Shown here: positions 1 to 10,636 of the stretch, one piece after another
How the letters are laid out: each line of letters begins with the position of its first letter
How positions within the stretch are numbered: the first letter of the stretch is position 1
Origin: Komagataeibacter sp. FNDCF1
GTDB taxonomy: Bacteria; Pseudomonadota; Alphaproteobacteria; Acetobacterales; Acetobacteraceae
NCBI RefSeq assembly: GCF_021295335.1
Contig: NZ_JAIWOT010000001.1
Coordinates: 251,001-315,000 of the forward strand
Direction of reading: 5' to 3'
Length of the DNA: 64,000 nucleotides
Program-made: the position numbers and the translations under genes
The notes under the pieces: generated by a model
The model's input: only the letters and a program-made list of their open reading frames with translations
Told to the model about the DNA's origin: nothing
Database searches by the model: none

Positions 1-1205
1 CGCTGTACAGCTACCTGGCGGCATCCATTTCAACTGCATTCTTCCCCAGGGGCGATGCTTCGGTCGCGCTTGTGGAAACATTCGCGGTTTTTTCCCTGTC
101 TTTCCTGGTGCGCCCGTTGGGCGGGGTATTCTGGGGGTTCATCGGGGACCGCTTCGGCCGCAGGATCTCGCTTTCGGCCTCCATCCTGCTGATTTCAGGC
201 GCGACGGCCTGTATCGGGCTTATCCCCGGCTATCAGGCAATCGGGATTTATGCGCCCTGCCTGCTTCTGTTCTTCCGGCTTTTGCAGGGCCTGTCCGCTG
301 CGGGAGAATTCGCGGGCGCGGCCATCATCCTGGCCGAGACGGTGCCCGCCCGGCTGCGGGGCATACTGACGGCGGTCGTACCAGCGGGGGAAGCCATGGG
401 GCTGCTGGCCGGGGCATGCCTGATCTCCGGGTTTTCCACCCTGTCGCATGGTGGTCCGTTACGGGAGTGGATGTGGCGCGCGCCATTCCTGCTGTCGGTG
501 CCGATCGGTCTTGTGGCGTTCTTTCTGCGCCGGCGTGTGCTTGATACCGCGCCCGACACCACGTTCCGCCATGATGTCACGCCCATCAGGCATCTGCTTG
601 GCCAGCATCGTGGTGCGTTGCTGACGGGTTTCCTGGCTGCGGTTCTTGATGCGGTGGGTTTCTATTTCGTACTGACGTTCCTGCCCACGTTCCTGCTTGC
701 ATCCGGCCTGATCACGGGCGACAGCGCCGCAAAGTGGGAAATCCTGCCCCTGGTATTTTTTGTGCCCGCCGTGATGGGGGCCGGTTTTCTGGCGGACAGG
801 CTGGGCGCGCGAAAGGTTCTGGCCCTGTCGGCGCTGTGTTTCATCCTGTTCTATCTGCCCCTGTTGTGGCTGATGCCGCACCTGCCCGCAGGCGGTATTC
901 TGGCATGCGAACTGCTGCTTGCGATGTTCATGGCGCTGGCGGATGGCGCGCTGCCCTTCTTCCTGACGGAACTGTTCCCGGCCGGTGTTCGCTATTCCGG
1001 CTTTGCCGTGGCGTTCAACCTGGCCAATACGGTCTTTGGCGGCACGACGCCGCTGGTCATGACGCTGTTCATGCGGCTGAAACATGCCTATTATCTGTCC
1101 GCGGGCTGGATTATCGGCGCGGCTGGCCTGACGCTTCTGGCTGTCTGCCTGAAAAGGGGAAAAAACCCGCCATCCGTGTCCGGGTCCTTTCCGCCTGTCG
1201 ACTGA
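1..1205 (+). CDS. MFS transporter, MHS family, 5' end outside window
   Basis: This is an inner-membrane major facilitator, probably of the metabolite:H+ symporter group that takes up organic acids or betaines. The reading frame is already open at base 3, where it encodes a helix reading LYSYLAASISTAFFP, so the gene starts upstream of the window; the GTG at 72 is internal. The loop motif GFIGDRFGRR between helices 2 and 3 is the MFS signature, and about ten hydrophobic segments follow. The gene ends 6 bases before the convergent sodium:solute symporter. The substrate cannot be read from the sequence. The neighbouring nba operon makes an aromatic acid possible, but that is inference. Confidence 0.85.
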   Translation, partial: LYSYLAASISTAFFPRGDASVALVETFAVFSLSFLVRPLGGVFWGFIGDRFGRRISLSASILLISGATACIGLIPGYQAIGIYAPCLLLFFRLLQGLSAAGEFAGAAIILAETVPARLRGILTAVVPAGEAMGLLAGACLISGFSTLSHGGPLREWMWRAPFLLSVPIGLVAFFLRRRVLDTAPDTTFRHDVTPIRHLLGQHRGALLTGFLAAVLDAVGFYFVLTFLPTFLLASGLITGDSAAKWEILPLVFFVPAVMGAGFLADRLGARKVLALSALCFILFYLPLLWLMPHLPAGGILACELLLAMFMALADGALPFFLTELFPAGVRYSGFAVAFNLANTVFGGTTPLVMTLFMRLKHAYYLSAGWIIGAAGLTLLAVCLKRGKNPPSVSGSFPPVD

Positions 1206-1211
1206 TATTCC

Positions 1212-2678
1212 TTATCCCGCTGCGCGGCTGGCTGGCCGCAACAGGCGCGACAACTGGCTGGTGGCCAGCATCGTCAGCACATTCAGCCCCAGGGCAAGAC
1301 TGCCGATATTGATGTCGCGTACCCATGCGGGCAGGGCGGGGAACAACGTGGCCATGGTGGCATGTGTCAGTACGGTTGCCATGACCAGCCCCACGCCCAC
1401 GCATATGCCTGTCGCAGCCCCACCCGTCGTGACGATGCGCCGCGATGGCAGGCAGGCGACCAATGCCGGAAAAAGCTGGGTGACGAAATTGTAGCCCATG
1501 ATCAGCAGATTCACGATGCTCAGCGAATCATCCAGCGCAAACCAGACGGCGACCAGTGTTATGACCGGCACCATGGTGCGGGCCGTACGCCCCACGGATA
1601 CGGGATCATGACGGGCGAAAATCGTGCCGAATATGTTGTTTGCCACCAGTGTTGCCGTGGCGATCAGCATCATGGAACCGGGTACGATGGCCGTAAGCAG
1701 GCCAGCAGCACCGATCAGCCCCACGAACCAGGATGGAAAGGTCTGGATCGACAGCCGGAGCAGCGCCATGTCCGTCTGGCCGCCACGCAGGCCCGGTACC
1801 TGGTCAATGGCGGCAAAGCCCACCACCATGGCCAGGATCATGACCAGTGTATAAAGCGGCATCATGACCGCATTGATCCGGAAGCTGCGTGCCGCGTGGG
1901 CCGAAAGGGCGGAGCCGAACGTGTGGGGCCACATATAGATGCCCAGCGCGGAAATGAGGATGGTCGAGCAGAACCACGAAGGGCTGGACCCGGTGGCGGA
2001 CAGGGTAAGCAGTTCCGGCCGTTCGCGTGCAATCTGCGCGAACATGGGCCCCATGCCCCCATAATAGTGCCATGGCATGTACAGGCCCAGGAACACCACG
2101 ACCGCCAGCACCATCACATCCTTGACCGTTGCCGTCCATGCGGAACCATGCATGCCCGACACGACCACGTATATGCACATCACACCGGCCCCGATCCATA
2201 CCGAAAGGGTGGGGGAAAGCAGGCCGTATGACGTGGCCTGGACAATGATGCCCAGCCCCCTGAGCTGCAGCACGAGATAGGGGATCATGGCCACCAGCCC
2301 GACCCCTGCCACCAGAAGTGCAAGTGGTCTGCTGCCATAGCGCACCCGGAAGAAATCGGCCTGCGTCAGCAGTCCCTGCGCGCGTGCGATGCGCCATATG
2401 GGGGGCAGCAGCCAGTAGGACAGCATGAAGCCAAGGGCTGTATAGGCCACCATGTACAACGCCGCGACCCCGTGCGCATAGGCGTAGCCGCCGCCGCCCA
2501 GAAACGTAAAGGTGGTAAACACTTCCCCCGCCATCAGCACGAAAACGAACAGGGGGCCAAAGCTGCGTCCGCCCACGCTCCACTGTTCGATGTCCATGCT
2601 GATACCCCGCCGGGCCAGCAGTCCCAGCACAAGTGCGGCCACAACGGTGATGACAATGATGGGCAGGGCCGCGTTCAT
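1212..2678 (-). CDS. Sodium:solute symporter (SSS family)
   Basis: The 488-residue inner-membrane protein has about 13 hydrophobic segments and the typical SSS start, in which a first helix is followed by DIEQWSVGGRSFGPLFVF and a GEVFTTFTFLGGGGYAY stretch that normally forms part of the sodium and substrate site. Length is normal for the family. Its ATG overlaps the stop of the upstream DUF3311 gene by 4 bases, so the two are translationally coupled. SSS transporters paired with a DUF3311 subunit often import carboxylates. The pair diverges from the 3-hydroxyanthranilate operon, which suggests it imports that substrate or a precursor. That role is inferred from position only. Confidence 0.88.
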   Translation of the reverse strand: MNAALPIIVITVVAALVLGLLARRGISMDIEQWSVGGRSFGPLFVFVLMAGEVFTTFTFLGGGGYAYAHGVAALYMVAYTALGFMLSYWLLPPIWRIARAQGLLTQADFFRVRYGSRPLALLVAGVGLVAMIPYLVLQLRGLGIIVQATSYGLLSPTLSVWIGAGVMCIYVVVSGMHGSAWTATVKDVMVLAVVVFLGLYMPWHYYGGMGPMFAQIARERPELLTLSATGSSPSWFCSTILISALGIYMWPHTFGSALSAHAARSFRINAVMMPLYTLVMILAMVVGFAAIDQVPGLRGGQTDMALLRLSIQTFPSWFVGLIGAAGLLTAIVPGSMMLIATATLVANNIFGTIFARHDPVSVGRTARTMVPVITLVAVWFALDDSLSIVNLLIMGYNFVTQLFPALVACLPSRRIVTTGGAATGICVGVGLVMATVLTHATMATLFPALPAWVRDINIGSLALGLNVLTMLATSQLSRLLRPASRAAG

Positions 2679-2920
2679 GGCGCGGCATCTCCGCCGGTAT
2701 CCCGATTGGCCGGGTCAAGCAGGTAGATGAGCCCGGCCGAGACCGAACACATGATGACGGACAGGATGATCCAGAACATGAAAAACGGCATGCCCAGCAC
2801 GACCGGTTCATAACGGTTGGCCAACACGCCGCCGCCCATGATCATCAGCATGGGAAGGGGGGCCAGAAGCATGCGGGCCACACGGTTCAGGGTGGTTTTT
2901 CTGTCACGTCCGGGGATCAT
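2675..2920 (-). CDS. DUF3311 small membrane protein, partner of the symporter
   Basis: This is an 81-residue protein with two hydrophobic helices around a conserved motif, NRYEPVVLGMPFFMFW, which is the hallmark of DUF3311. Such proteins are commonly encoded directly before an SSS symporter, as here, where the genes overlap by 4 bases. The exact start is uncertain: I chose the ATG at 2920 because it leaves a short polar tail before the first helix, but in-frame ATGs also exist at 2998 and 3016. No strong ribosome binding site settles the matter. It is probably an accessory subunit of the transporter. Confidence 0.75.
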   Translation of the reverse strand: MIPGRDRKTTLNRVARMLLAPLPMLMIMGGGVLANRYEPVVLGMPFFMFWIILSVIMCSVSAGLIYLLDPANRDTGGDAAP

Positions 2921-3242
2921 GTCTGCCAATGCCGGGTTCCATGCCTGTGGGTGAACGGGGCGTGTTTTTACGGCATCGTTACGAAAAAAAACAGGCATGT
3001 AAAGGCATTGGTTCATGGCGGCATGATGGACAGGCTGACGCGGGCGCCTTTTTCCGCCGCCATATCCTCAGCGGATGTCCCGGTCCGGTCCATGGGGCCA
3101 TGGGGCAGGGCGGTCCGTCATGCGGGTACGGGGCCGACAGTAGCCGTGGTATTCCCAATGCTCATGTGGGTCTGAAGTAAATTCCATTGCTGGCGCCTGC
3201 GTTCCTTCCGGATAATCGGCACAGGAAGCATGAGGGAGCAGC
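2921..3242. other. Divergent intergenic region, symporter/nba operon
   Basis: These 322 bases lie between the leftward DUF3311-symporter pair and the rightward nba operon and must hold both promoters. I see no convincing gene and no obvious palindromic operator. The first 80 bases would be coding if the DUF3311 protein starts at 2998 or 3016. The nba start is preceded by a good Shine-Dalgarno sequence (GAGGGAG at about 3233-3239). Confidence 0.5.
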
Positions 3243-4739
3243 ATGTCCGGGCATTCACCAACACAGATGCGGCATTTGGATGGCCTGCCTGTCCTTGGCA
3301 ATTTCATTGATGGCCATTTCGAATATACCGATGATCTGTTTCCCGACATCAGTCCGGTGGACGGGCGTGTCGTGGCCCATGTGGCGCAGGCGGATGCAGC
3401 CATGGTCGACCGGGCCGTGCGGGCGGCACGTCACGCGCTGGAAGCGGGTGCATGGGGGCGCAGCACGGTGGCGGAGCGTGTCGCGGCGCTGCGTGCGATC
3501 GCCGGCGGGATAGAGGCGCGGTTCGAGGAATTCGTTGCCGCTGAAATCGCGGATACCGGCAAGGACATCCATCACACCCGCACGATAGACATACCGCGCG
3601 GGATTGCGAATTTCCGTTTTTTTGCCGACCTGATCACCACCATGGGCAGTGAAAGCTACCATACCGACACGGCCGACGGCATGGGCGCGCTGAACTATGT
3701 CACCCGCCGCCCCGTGGGCGTGGTGGGGGTGATCGCGCCGTGGAACCTGCCATTGCTGCTGCTTTCATGGAAACTGGCGCCCGCGCTGGCCTGTGGCAAC
3801 GCGGTACTGGCCAAGCCGTCGGAGGAAACACCCTATACTGCGACACTTCTGGCGCAGGTCATGGCCGATGCGGGCGTGCCGCCGGGCGTGTTCAACCTGC
3901 TGCACGGATTTGGCGCGGGTTCGGTGGGGGAAGCCATTACGCGCCATCCGGGCATCGACGCCATTACATTCACGGGCGAGAGCGCTACCGGCACGGCCAT
4001 CATGCACGCGGCGGCGCCGGGGGTGAAGCCGCTCTCGTTCGAACTGGGTGGCAAGAATGGCGCGATCGTCTTTGCCGATGCGGATGTGGACGAGGCGGCG
4101 GATGGCATCGCACGTTCAGCCTTTTCCAACTGCGGGCAGGTCTGTCTGGCAACGGAGCGCGTGTATGTCGAACGCCCGCTCTTTTCACGCTTCGTGCAGG
4201 CGCTGCGCCTGCGGGCGGAAGCCCTGTCGCCCGCGCGTGCGGCACCGGGTTCGGGCATCGGCCCGCTGATTTCGCAGGCCCACCGTGCGAAGGTGCTGGG
4301 CTATTACGATCGCGCGGTGCGTGATGGCGCGGAAGTGGTGTGCGGTGGCGGCGTGCCACGGTTTGGCGATGCACGTGACAGCGGTGCGTTTGTCGAACCG
4401 ACAGTCTGGACCGGCCTGCCCGATGATGCCGCCTGCGTGCGGGAGGAAATTTTCGGCCCCGTCTGCCATGTCGCGCCATTTGATACGGAAGATGAAGTGC
4501 TGGGGCGCGTCAATGATTCCCCCTATGGCCTGGCAGCCGTGGTCTGGACCAATGACCTGCGTCGCGCCCACAGGGTCGCGGGGCGGATCGAGACCGGTAT
4601 CGTCTGGGTCAATACCTGGTTCCTGCGCGACCTGCGCACGCCGTTCGGTGGCATCAGGCTGTCCGGTATCGGGCGTGAAGGGGGAATGCGTTCGCTGGAC
4701 TTCTATTCCGAAACAACAAACATCTGCATAAAGCTATGA
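3243..4739 (+). CDS. nbaE: 2-aminomuconate 6-semialdehyde dehydrogenase
   Basis: This NAD-dependent aldehyde dehydrogenase of 498 residues is expected to oxidise 2-aminomuconate semialdehyde to 2-aminomuconate. It has the full ALDH fold with a cofactor-binding APWNLPLLLLSWK stretch, the general base E267 in SFELGGKN, and the catalytic cysteine C301 in SNCGQVCLATERV. It closely resembles the 2-hydroxymuconic and 2-aminomuconic semialdehyde dehydrogenases (XylG, AmnC, NbaE). A GAGGGAG ribosome binding site precedes the ATG. It is the first gene of a six-gene operon whose remaining members fix the substrate as the aminated semialdehyde. Substrate assignment is therefore partly from context. Confidence 0.9.
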   Translation: MSGHSPTQMRHLDGLPVLGNFIDGHFEYTDDLFPDISPVDGRVVAHVAQADAAMVDRAVRAARHALEAGAWGRSTVAERVAALRAIAGGIEARFEEFVAAEIADTGKDIHHTRTIDIPRGIANFRFFADLITTMGSESYHTDTADGMGALNYVTRRPVGVVGVIAPWNLPLLLLSWKLAPALACGNAVLAKPSEETPYTATLLAQVMADAGVPPGVFNLLHGFGAGSVGEAITRHPGIDAITFTGESATGTAIMHAAAPGVKPLSFELGGKNGAIVFADADVDEAADGIARSAFSNCGQVCLATERVYVERPLFSRFVQALRLRAEALSPARAAPGSGIGPLISQAHRAKVLGYYDRAVRDGAEVVCGGGVPRFGDARDSGAFVEPTVWTGLPDDAACVREEIFGPVCHVAPFDTEDEVLGRVNDSPYGLAAVVWTNDLRRAHRVAGRIETGIVWVNTWFLRDLRTPFGGIRLSGIGREGGMRSLDFYSETTNICIKL

Positions 4740-5554
4740 CATTCATGAACATGCCTGCCCTGAGCGAACCAGCGGAACGGGCGTTCCGCCAGCTGCGCAC
4801 GGCTGCCCTTTCGGGCGTGCCGTGCCCCCCCGTGCGTGACCTGATCGGGGCGGAGGATCTCGATGCCGCCTACGGCGTGCAGCAGGCACTGGTGGCCGCG
4901 CGCGTTGCGGACGGTACCCGCGTGGTCGGGCGCAAGATCGGGCTGACCGCGCCCGCCGTGCAGAAGCAGTTCGGCATCGACCGTCCCGACTACGGTGTCC
5001 TGACCGCGGACATGGAGGTGCCCCCCGATGCCCCCATCACGGCTGGTGCGGTGATGCAGCCACGCTGTGAGGCAGAGGTGGCCTTTGTCCTGTCACGCGA
5101 CCTGCCGCATGTCGATCCCGGCATCGCGGATGTTCTTTCCGCCGTGGACTGTCTCCTGCCTGCAATCGAGATCGTGGACAGCCGCATTGCCGGCTGGGAC
5201 ATCACGGTGGCCGACACCATTGCGGACAATGCCTCCTCCGGCCTGTTCATGCTGGGGCAGGACAGGCGACTGCTGCGGGAGGTGGACCTGTATACCTGCG
5301 GCATGGTGATGGAACGCCACGGGGTGGAGGTTTCAACCGGTGCCGGTGCCGCATGCATGGGCTCGCCGCTTAATGCGCTGCGCTGGCTGGCCGCGGAAAT
5401 GGCCAGGCGGGGCACCCCGCTCCGCGCGGGGGAGGTCGTGCTGTCCGGTGCGCTGGGGCCGATGGTGGCGGCCGGTCCGGGGGACAGTTTCGATGTACGC
5501 ATCAATGGTCTGGGCACGGTTGGTGTCCGCTTTGCCGTGCAGGGAGAAGCATGA
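4736..5554 (+). CDS. nbaH: 2-oxopent-4-enoate hydratase
   Basis: The 272-residue protein belongs to the MhpD/XylJ hydratase family, which adds water to 2-oxopent-4-enoate to give 4-hydroxy-2-oxovalerate. Diagnostic blocks are GRKIGLTAPAVQKQFG and the metal-binding region PRCEAEVAFVL, where glutamates coordinate the divalent metal, followed by IEIVDSRI and DNASSG. The start codon overlaps the nbaE stop as ATGA. It differs from the next gene, which is the paired decarboxylase of the same superfamily; in catechol and aminophenol pathways the two proteins form a complex so that the unstable intermediate is passed on. Confidence 0.9.
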   Translation: MTFMNMPALSEPAERAFRQLRTAALSGVPCPPVRDLIGAEDLDAAYGVQQALVAARVADGTRVVGRKIGLTAPAVQKQFGIDRPDYGVLTADMEVPPDAPITAGAVMQPRCEAEVAFVLSRDLPHVDPGIADVLSAVDCLLPAIEIVDSRIAGWDITVADTIADNASSGLFMLGQDRRLLREVDLYTCGMVMERHGVEVSTGAGAACMGSPLNALRWLAAEMARRGTPLRAGEVVLSGALGPMVAAGPGDSFDVRINGLGTVGVRFAVQGEA

Positions 5555-6341
5555 TGACGGTGGATACCACTGATACGGCCCATCTGGCGCGCCTGCTGGA
5601 TGACGCGGCCCGCACCGCCACCCCGCGCGGGCAATTGACGGCGCTGGCGCCCGGAATGGACCTGGATGCCGCCTATGACGTGCAGGCCGCACTTGCCGGC
5701 CTGCGGGTGGCGCGCGGGGAGCGGATATCTGGCGTCAAGCTGGGTTTCACCAGTCGCGCCAAGATGCGGCAGATGGATGTGTCCGACCTGATAGGGGGGC
5801 GACTGACCAGTGGCATGGAAGTGCCCGATGGCGGTGTGTTCGACATGGCCATGTTCATCCACCCCCGTGTGGAGGCCGAAATCGCCTTCATCCTGCGCCG
5901 CCCGTTGCAGGGTGTGGTCAGCACGGTCGAAGCCCGCAACGCGATAGAAGCGGTGCTGCCCGCGCTGGAAATCATTGACAGCCGGTACCAGGACTTCCGC
6001 TTCAACGTGGTGGATGTCGTGGCCGACAATGCCTCCGCCGCGGGTTTTGTCCTGGGGGCGCCAGCATTGGCGGACACGGATTTTTCCAATCTCGGCATGG
6101 TTATGCACCGCAATGGCCAGATCGTGCAGACAGGCTCATCCGCCGCCATACTGGGGCACCCGCTGCGTGCCCTGGTGGCGGCGGCGCGCCTGGCGGGGGA
6201 ACGGGGCGAATGCCTGCGCCCCGGTGAGATCGTGCTGGCCGGGGCCGCAACGGCGGCCGTGCCGCTCCTGCCCGGCTGCCACGTATCGGTCAGCGTGCAG
6301 TCGCTGGGCCGCGTCGGTTTTACCACTACGGGAGAGCGGCC

Positions 6342-6345
<4 letters not shown>
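5551..6345 (+). CDS. nbaG: 2-oxohex-3-enedioate (4-oxalocrotonate) decarboxylase
   Basis: The 264-residue protein is homologous to the preceding hydratase but carries the decarboxylase-type signatures, namely [14 protein letters not shown], a [11 protein letters not shown] metal site and [21 protein letters not shown]. It is expected to remove CO2 from 4-oxalocrotonate to give 2-oxopent-4-enoate, which the hydratase then uses. The gene overlaps its upstream neighbour by 4 bases and the downstream deaminase by 4 bases. The assignment rests on family resemblance to XylI/DmpH/NbaG and on the gene order. Confidence 0.9.
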
Positions 6346-8321
<1,976 letters not shown>

Positions 8322-8337
8322 CCGCGCGGTAAGGCGT

Positions 8338-9327
8338 TCATGGCGGCGGGGTCGTATGCGCGGGATCGTCCAGAAAGGGGCATTCCGGTACATTCCCCGC
8401 TTCATGCCGCAGGGCCATGATCATGTGCAGGGCCGCGGCTGTCCGGCTGCCGTTCACTCCGGTGGTAATGCCGATCGGGCTTATGGTTGAACGCAACGGT
8501 ATTGGCAGCACGGCCATCCGGGATTCCTGTACCTCGATCACGGCGCTCTGCCACGGCATGGCCGCCAGATAGTCATCCATGTCAAGCAGCCCGCGATTGG
8601 TCAGGAGCGATACGGATTCCACCGCCCCACGGGGTGGGGCAATACCCTCGTCGCGGAAGGCCTGATCGATCTGCTGGCGCAGGGTCGTGCCCTGCGGGGG
8701 CAGTATCCACGCCCGGTGCGCCAGATCGCGCAGGGACAGTGAAGGAGAGCGGGTCAGCGGATGCCTGGCGTGCGCGACGATGCAGGCCACGTCATGCATC
8801 AGGATTTCGTCCGCCAGATGGTCATGCTGGCGCATTGCCGGTATGCGGCCCACCACCAGGTCGATTTCACCCCGCAGCATTGCGGGCATGAGCATGTCGT
8901 TTGTCCCCTCGATGACCGAAACGGATATGTCAGGGTGTTCCCGCCGCAGCATGGTGATGGCGCGCGGCAGCAATGCGGCCGAGGCGGACTGCAGTGTGCC
9001 CACCCTGACCTGTCCGCCACCTGCCGGCGGGGCGCTCACCTCGTCCGCCGCCTGGATGAACAGGTCCATCATCACGCGCGCATGCCCGAGCAGGACCTGC
9101 CCCTGTGCGGTGGGGATGGCGCCCTGGGGCGTGCGTTCAAACAGGCGCGTGCCGAACAGGGTCTCCGTTTCCTGCAGGGATTTGGTTACGGCCGACTGGG
9201 TCATGTTCAGCTGCCGTGCGGCAGCGGCAAGGGAACCGGTGCCCGCTATCGCCATGACCATGCGCAGGTGCCGGAATGCCAGACGGGCAAGAAGATGATC
9301 CGACGACAGGGCTGTCCTCCCCCGCAT
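8338..9327 (-). CDS. LysR-family transcriptional regulator
   Basis: The 329-residue regulator has an N-terminal winged helix-turn-helix (about residues 17-76, with GSLAAAARQLNMTQSAVTKS as recognition segment) and a LysR substrate-binding domain beginning near VRVGTLQSASAALLPRA. The N-terminus HLLARLAFRHLRMVMAI is typical of the GbpR/PcaQ-like subgroup. It converges on nbaD and diverges from the EamA transporter gene. In Pseudomonas fluorescens KU-7 a regulator gene (nbaR) also lies just after nbaD, so it may control the nba operon, the exporter or both. Effector and targets are unknown. Confidence 0.9.
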   Translation of the reverse strand: MRGRTALSSDHLLARLAFRHLRMVMAIAGTGSLAAAARQLNMTQSAVTKSLQETETLFGTRLFERTPQGAIPTAQGQVLLGHARVMMDLFIQAADEVSAPPAGGGQVRVGTLQSASAALLPRAITMLRREHPDISVSVIEGTNDMLMPAMLRGEIDLVVGRIPAMRQHDHLADEILMHDVACIVAHARHPLTRSPSLSLRDLAHRAWILPPQGTTLRQQIDQAFRDEGIAPPRGAVESVSLLTNRGLLDMDDYLAAMPWQSAVIEVQESRMAVLPIPLRSTISPIGITTGVNGSRTAAALHMIMALRHEAGNVPECPFLDDPAHTTPPP

Positions 9328-9506
9328 GCTTCCGTTGCGCCACCGGCGGGAAATGCCTTGCCGCCAGTCCGTAACATTTTTTGCCGCGACCGGCCATGCA
9401 CGATACGCCTGACACCCCGGCCATGAAAGCAGGCAAAGTGCACTTTATTTTTTTGACGGAATGAAAAACGTGTGTGACGCGTAACGGAGAAACAAAACCA
9501 TACAGA

Positions 9507-9528
9507 ATCGTGTACGATATGCGATATG
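9507..9528. promoter_or_regulatory. Inverted repeat plus direct repeat in LysR/EamA intergenic region
   Basis: ATCGT-GT-ACGAT (9507-9518) is an inverted repeat with a 2-base spacer. It is followed immediately by a head-to-tail repeat of CGATATG (9515-9521 and 9522-9528). It lies 64 bases upstream of the EamA start in the 264-base divergent region, a natural site for an operator of the LysR protein or of a GntR-type factor. Confidence 0.4.
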
Positions 9529-9591
9529 CCATGGTGCAGAAATCAGTTCACGTATTGTTGCCGCGCATCCTGCGCGTAACCGGAGTCCATC

Positions 9592-10536
9592 GTGACAGCA
9601 TCCGTGTCTACCCCGCCTGTTGGCGGACTGAGCAAGGCGACCCGTATAACGCCGGTGGCCTATGTGCATCTTATGATGATCTATGTGATCTGGGGCAGTA
9701 CATACCTTATGGTAAAGCTCTGCCTGAACGGGTCGGGTCATGTCCTGCCGCTGCATATCCAGCTGGGGCGGGAAACATGCGGCGCGCTGATCCTGGGAAG
9801 CGTGGCCCTGAGCCGGTACGGTCTGCCCCCACGGTTGCGGACGCAGGACCTGGTGCGCTGCATCGGTACCGGCATACTGATGTGGGCGGGCGGCAATACG
9901 CTGGCCACATCATGCGCGCCCTATGTCAATTCGGGCTTCATTGTCATGTCCATGGGGTCCATCCCGCTATGGTGCACGCTGTTTGACTGCCTGATCGCGC
10001 GCGCATGGCCATCCCTGCGGGTTGTGGTGGCCCTTCTGGCGGGGCTGGGCGGGCTGTTCATGATTGTATGGCCGGTCCTGCACGGGCATGGGGGAATTTC
10101 GGGGCCGCATCCCGTCATCGTGGTGCTGGTGCTTCAGCTTTCCGCCATCACGTGGTCGCTGGGTACCGTGCTGCAGCGCCCGCTGGCAACCCGGCTTGCG
10201 CCGGAATGGACAGCCGCGATCCAGATGGGCTGCGCGTCCTGCCTGCTGGCGCTGGTGATATGGAGCAGGGGGGTGGGCCTGCCGGTGGCCCCCAGTACCA
10301 CGCAGCTTGGGGCGTTTGCCTATCTTGTCATATTTGGCGGGGTTCTGGCGCCGGCATCCTATGTGGTGGTGCTGCGTACCTTCTCGCCGGAAATCGCATC
10401 CACGTTTGCTTACGTCAATCCCGTCGTCGGCCTGCTTCTGGGCTGGGTGGTACTGGGGGAACAGCCCGCGTTCCAGTCCATCATCGGGATTGTGATCGTG
10501 CTGGGCAGCGTCGCACTGATCATGCGGCGTACATGA
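9592..10536 (+). CDS. EamA/DMT-family transporter
   Basis: The 314-residue inner-membrane protein has ten predicted helices arranged as two EamA repeats. The first begins at about residue 25 (MIYVIWGSTYLMVKL) and the second at about residue 170 (LQLSAITWSLGTVLQRPLA). The end, STFAYVNPVVGLLLGWVVLGEQP, is the classic EamA C-terminal signature. Family members export amino acids and related metabolites. Translation appears to start at GTG 9592 behind a GGAG sequence. It diverges from the LysR gene, which is a common regulator-exporter pairing. The substrate is not deducible; an aromatic amino acid metabolite linked to the nba pathway is one guess. Confidence 0.88.
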   Translation: MTASVSTPPVGGLSKATRITPVAYVHLMMIYVIWGSTYLMVKLCLNGSGHVLPLHIQLGRETCGALILGSVALSRYGLPPRLRTQDLVRCIGTGILMWAGGNTLATSCAPYVNSGFIVMSMGSIPLWCTLFDCLIARAWPSLRVVVALLAGLGGLFMIVWPVLHGHGGISGPHPVIVVLVLQLSAITWSLGTVLQRPLATRLAPEWTAAIQMGCASCLLALVIWSRGVGLPVAPSTTQLGAFAYLVIFGGVLAPASYVVVLRTFSPEIASTFAYVNPVVGLLLGWVVLGEQPAFQSIIGIVIVLGSVALIMRRT

Positions 10537-10608
10537 TGGAAGGGGGCGGGACATTCCTGCGCCCGCCGCGTTCGTGTCCCGCTACATGTCTGCTGACAGG
10601 GTATGATC

Positions 10609-10628
10609 GGCAGGGCCTGCGCCCTGCC
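10609..10628. terminator. Hairpin between convergent genes
   Basis: GGCAGGGC-CTGC-GCCCTGCC forms a perfect 8-base-pair stem with a 4-base loop between the EamA gene and the convergent PLP-enzyme gene. There is no T-run on either side, so it may be a weak bidirectional terminator or a transcript-end stabiliser. Confidence 0.45.
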
Positions 10629-10636
10629 AGACGCTG

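Noticed and set aside
1362-2231. 289-residue open frame opposite the sodium:solute symporter
   Set aside because: Antisense to a full transporter gene, His/Gln/Arg-rich composition without membrane segments or motifs.
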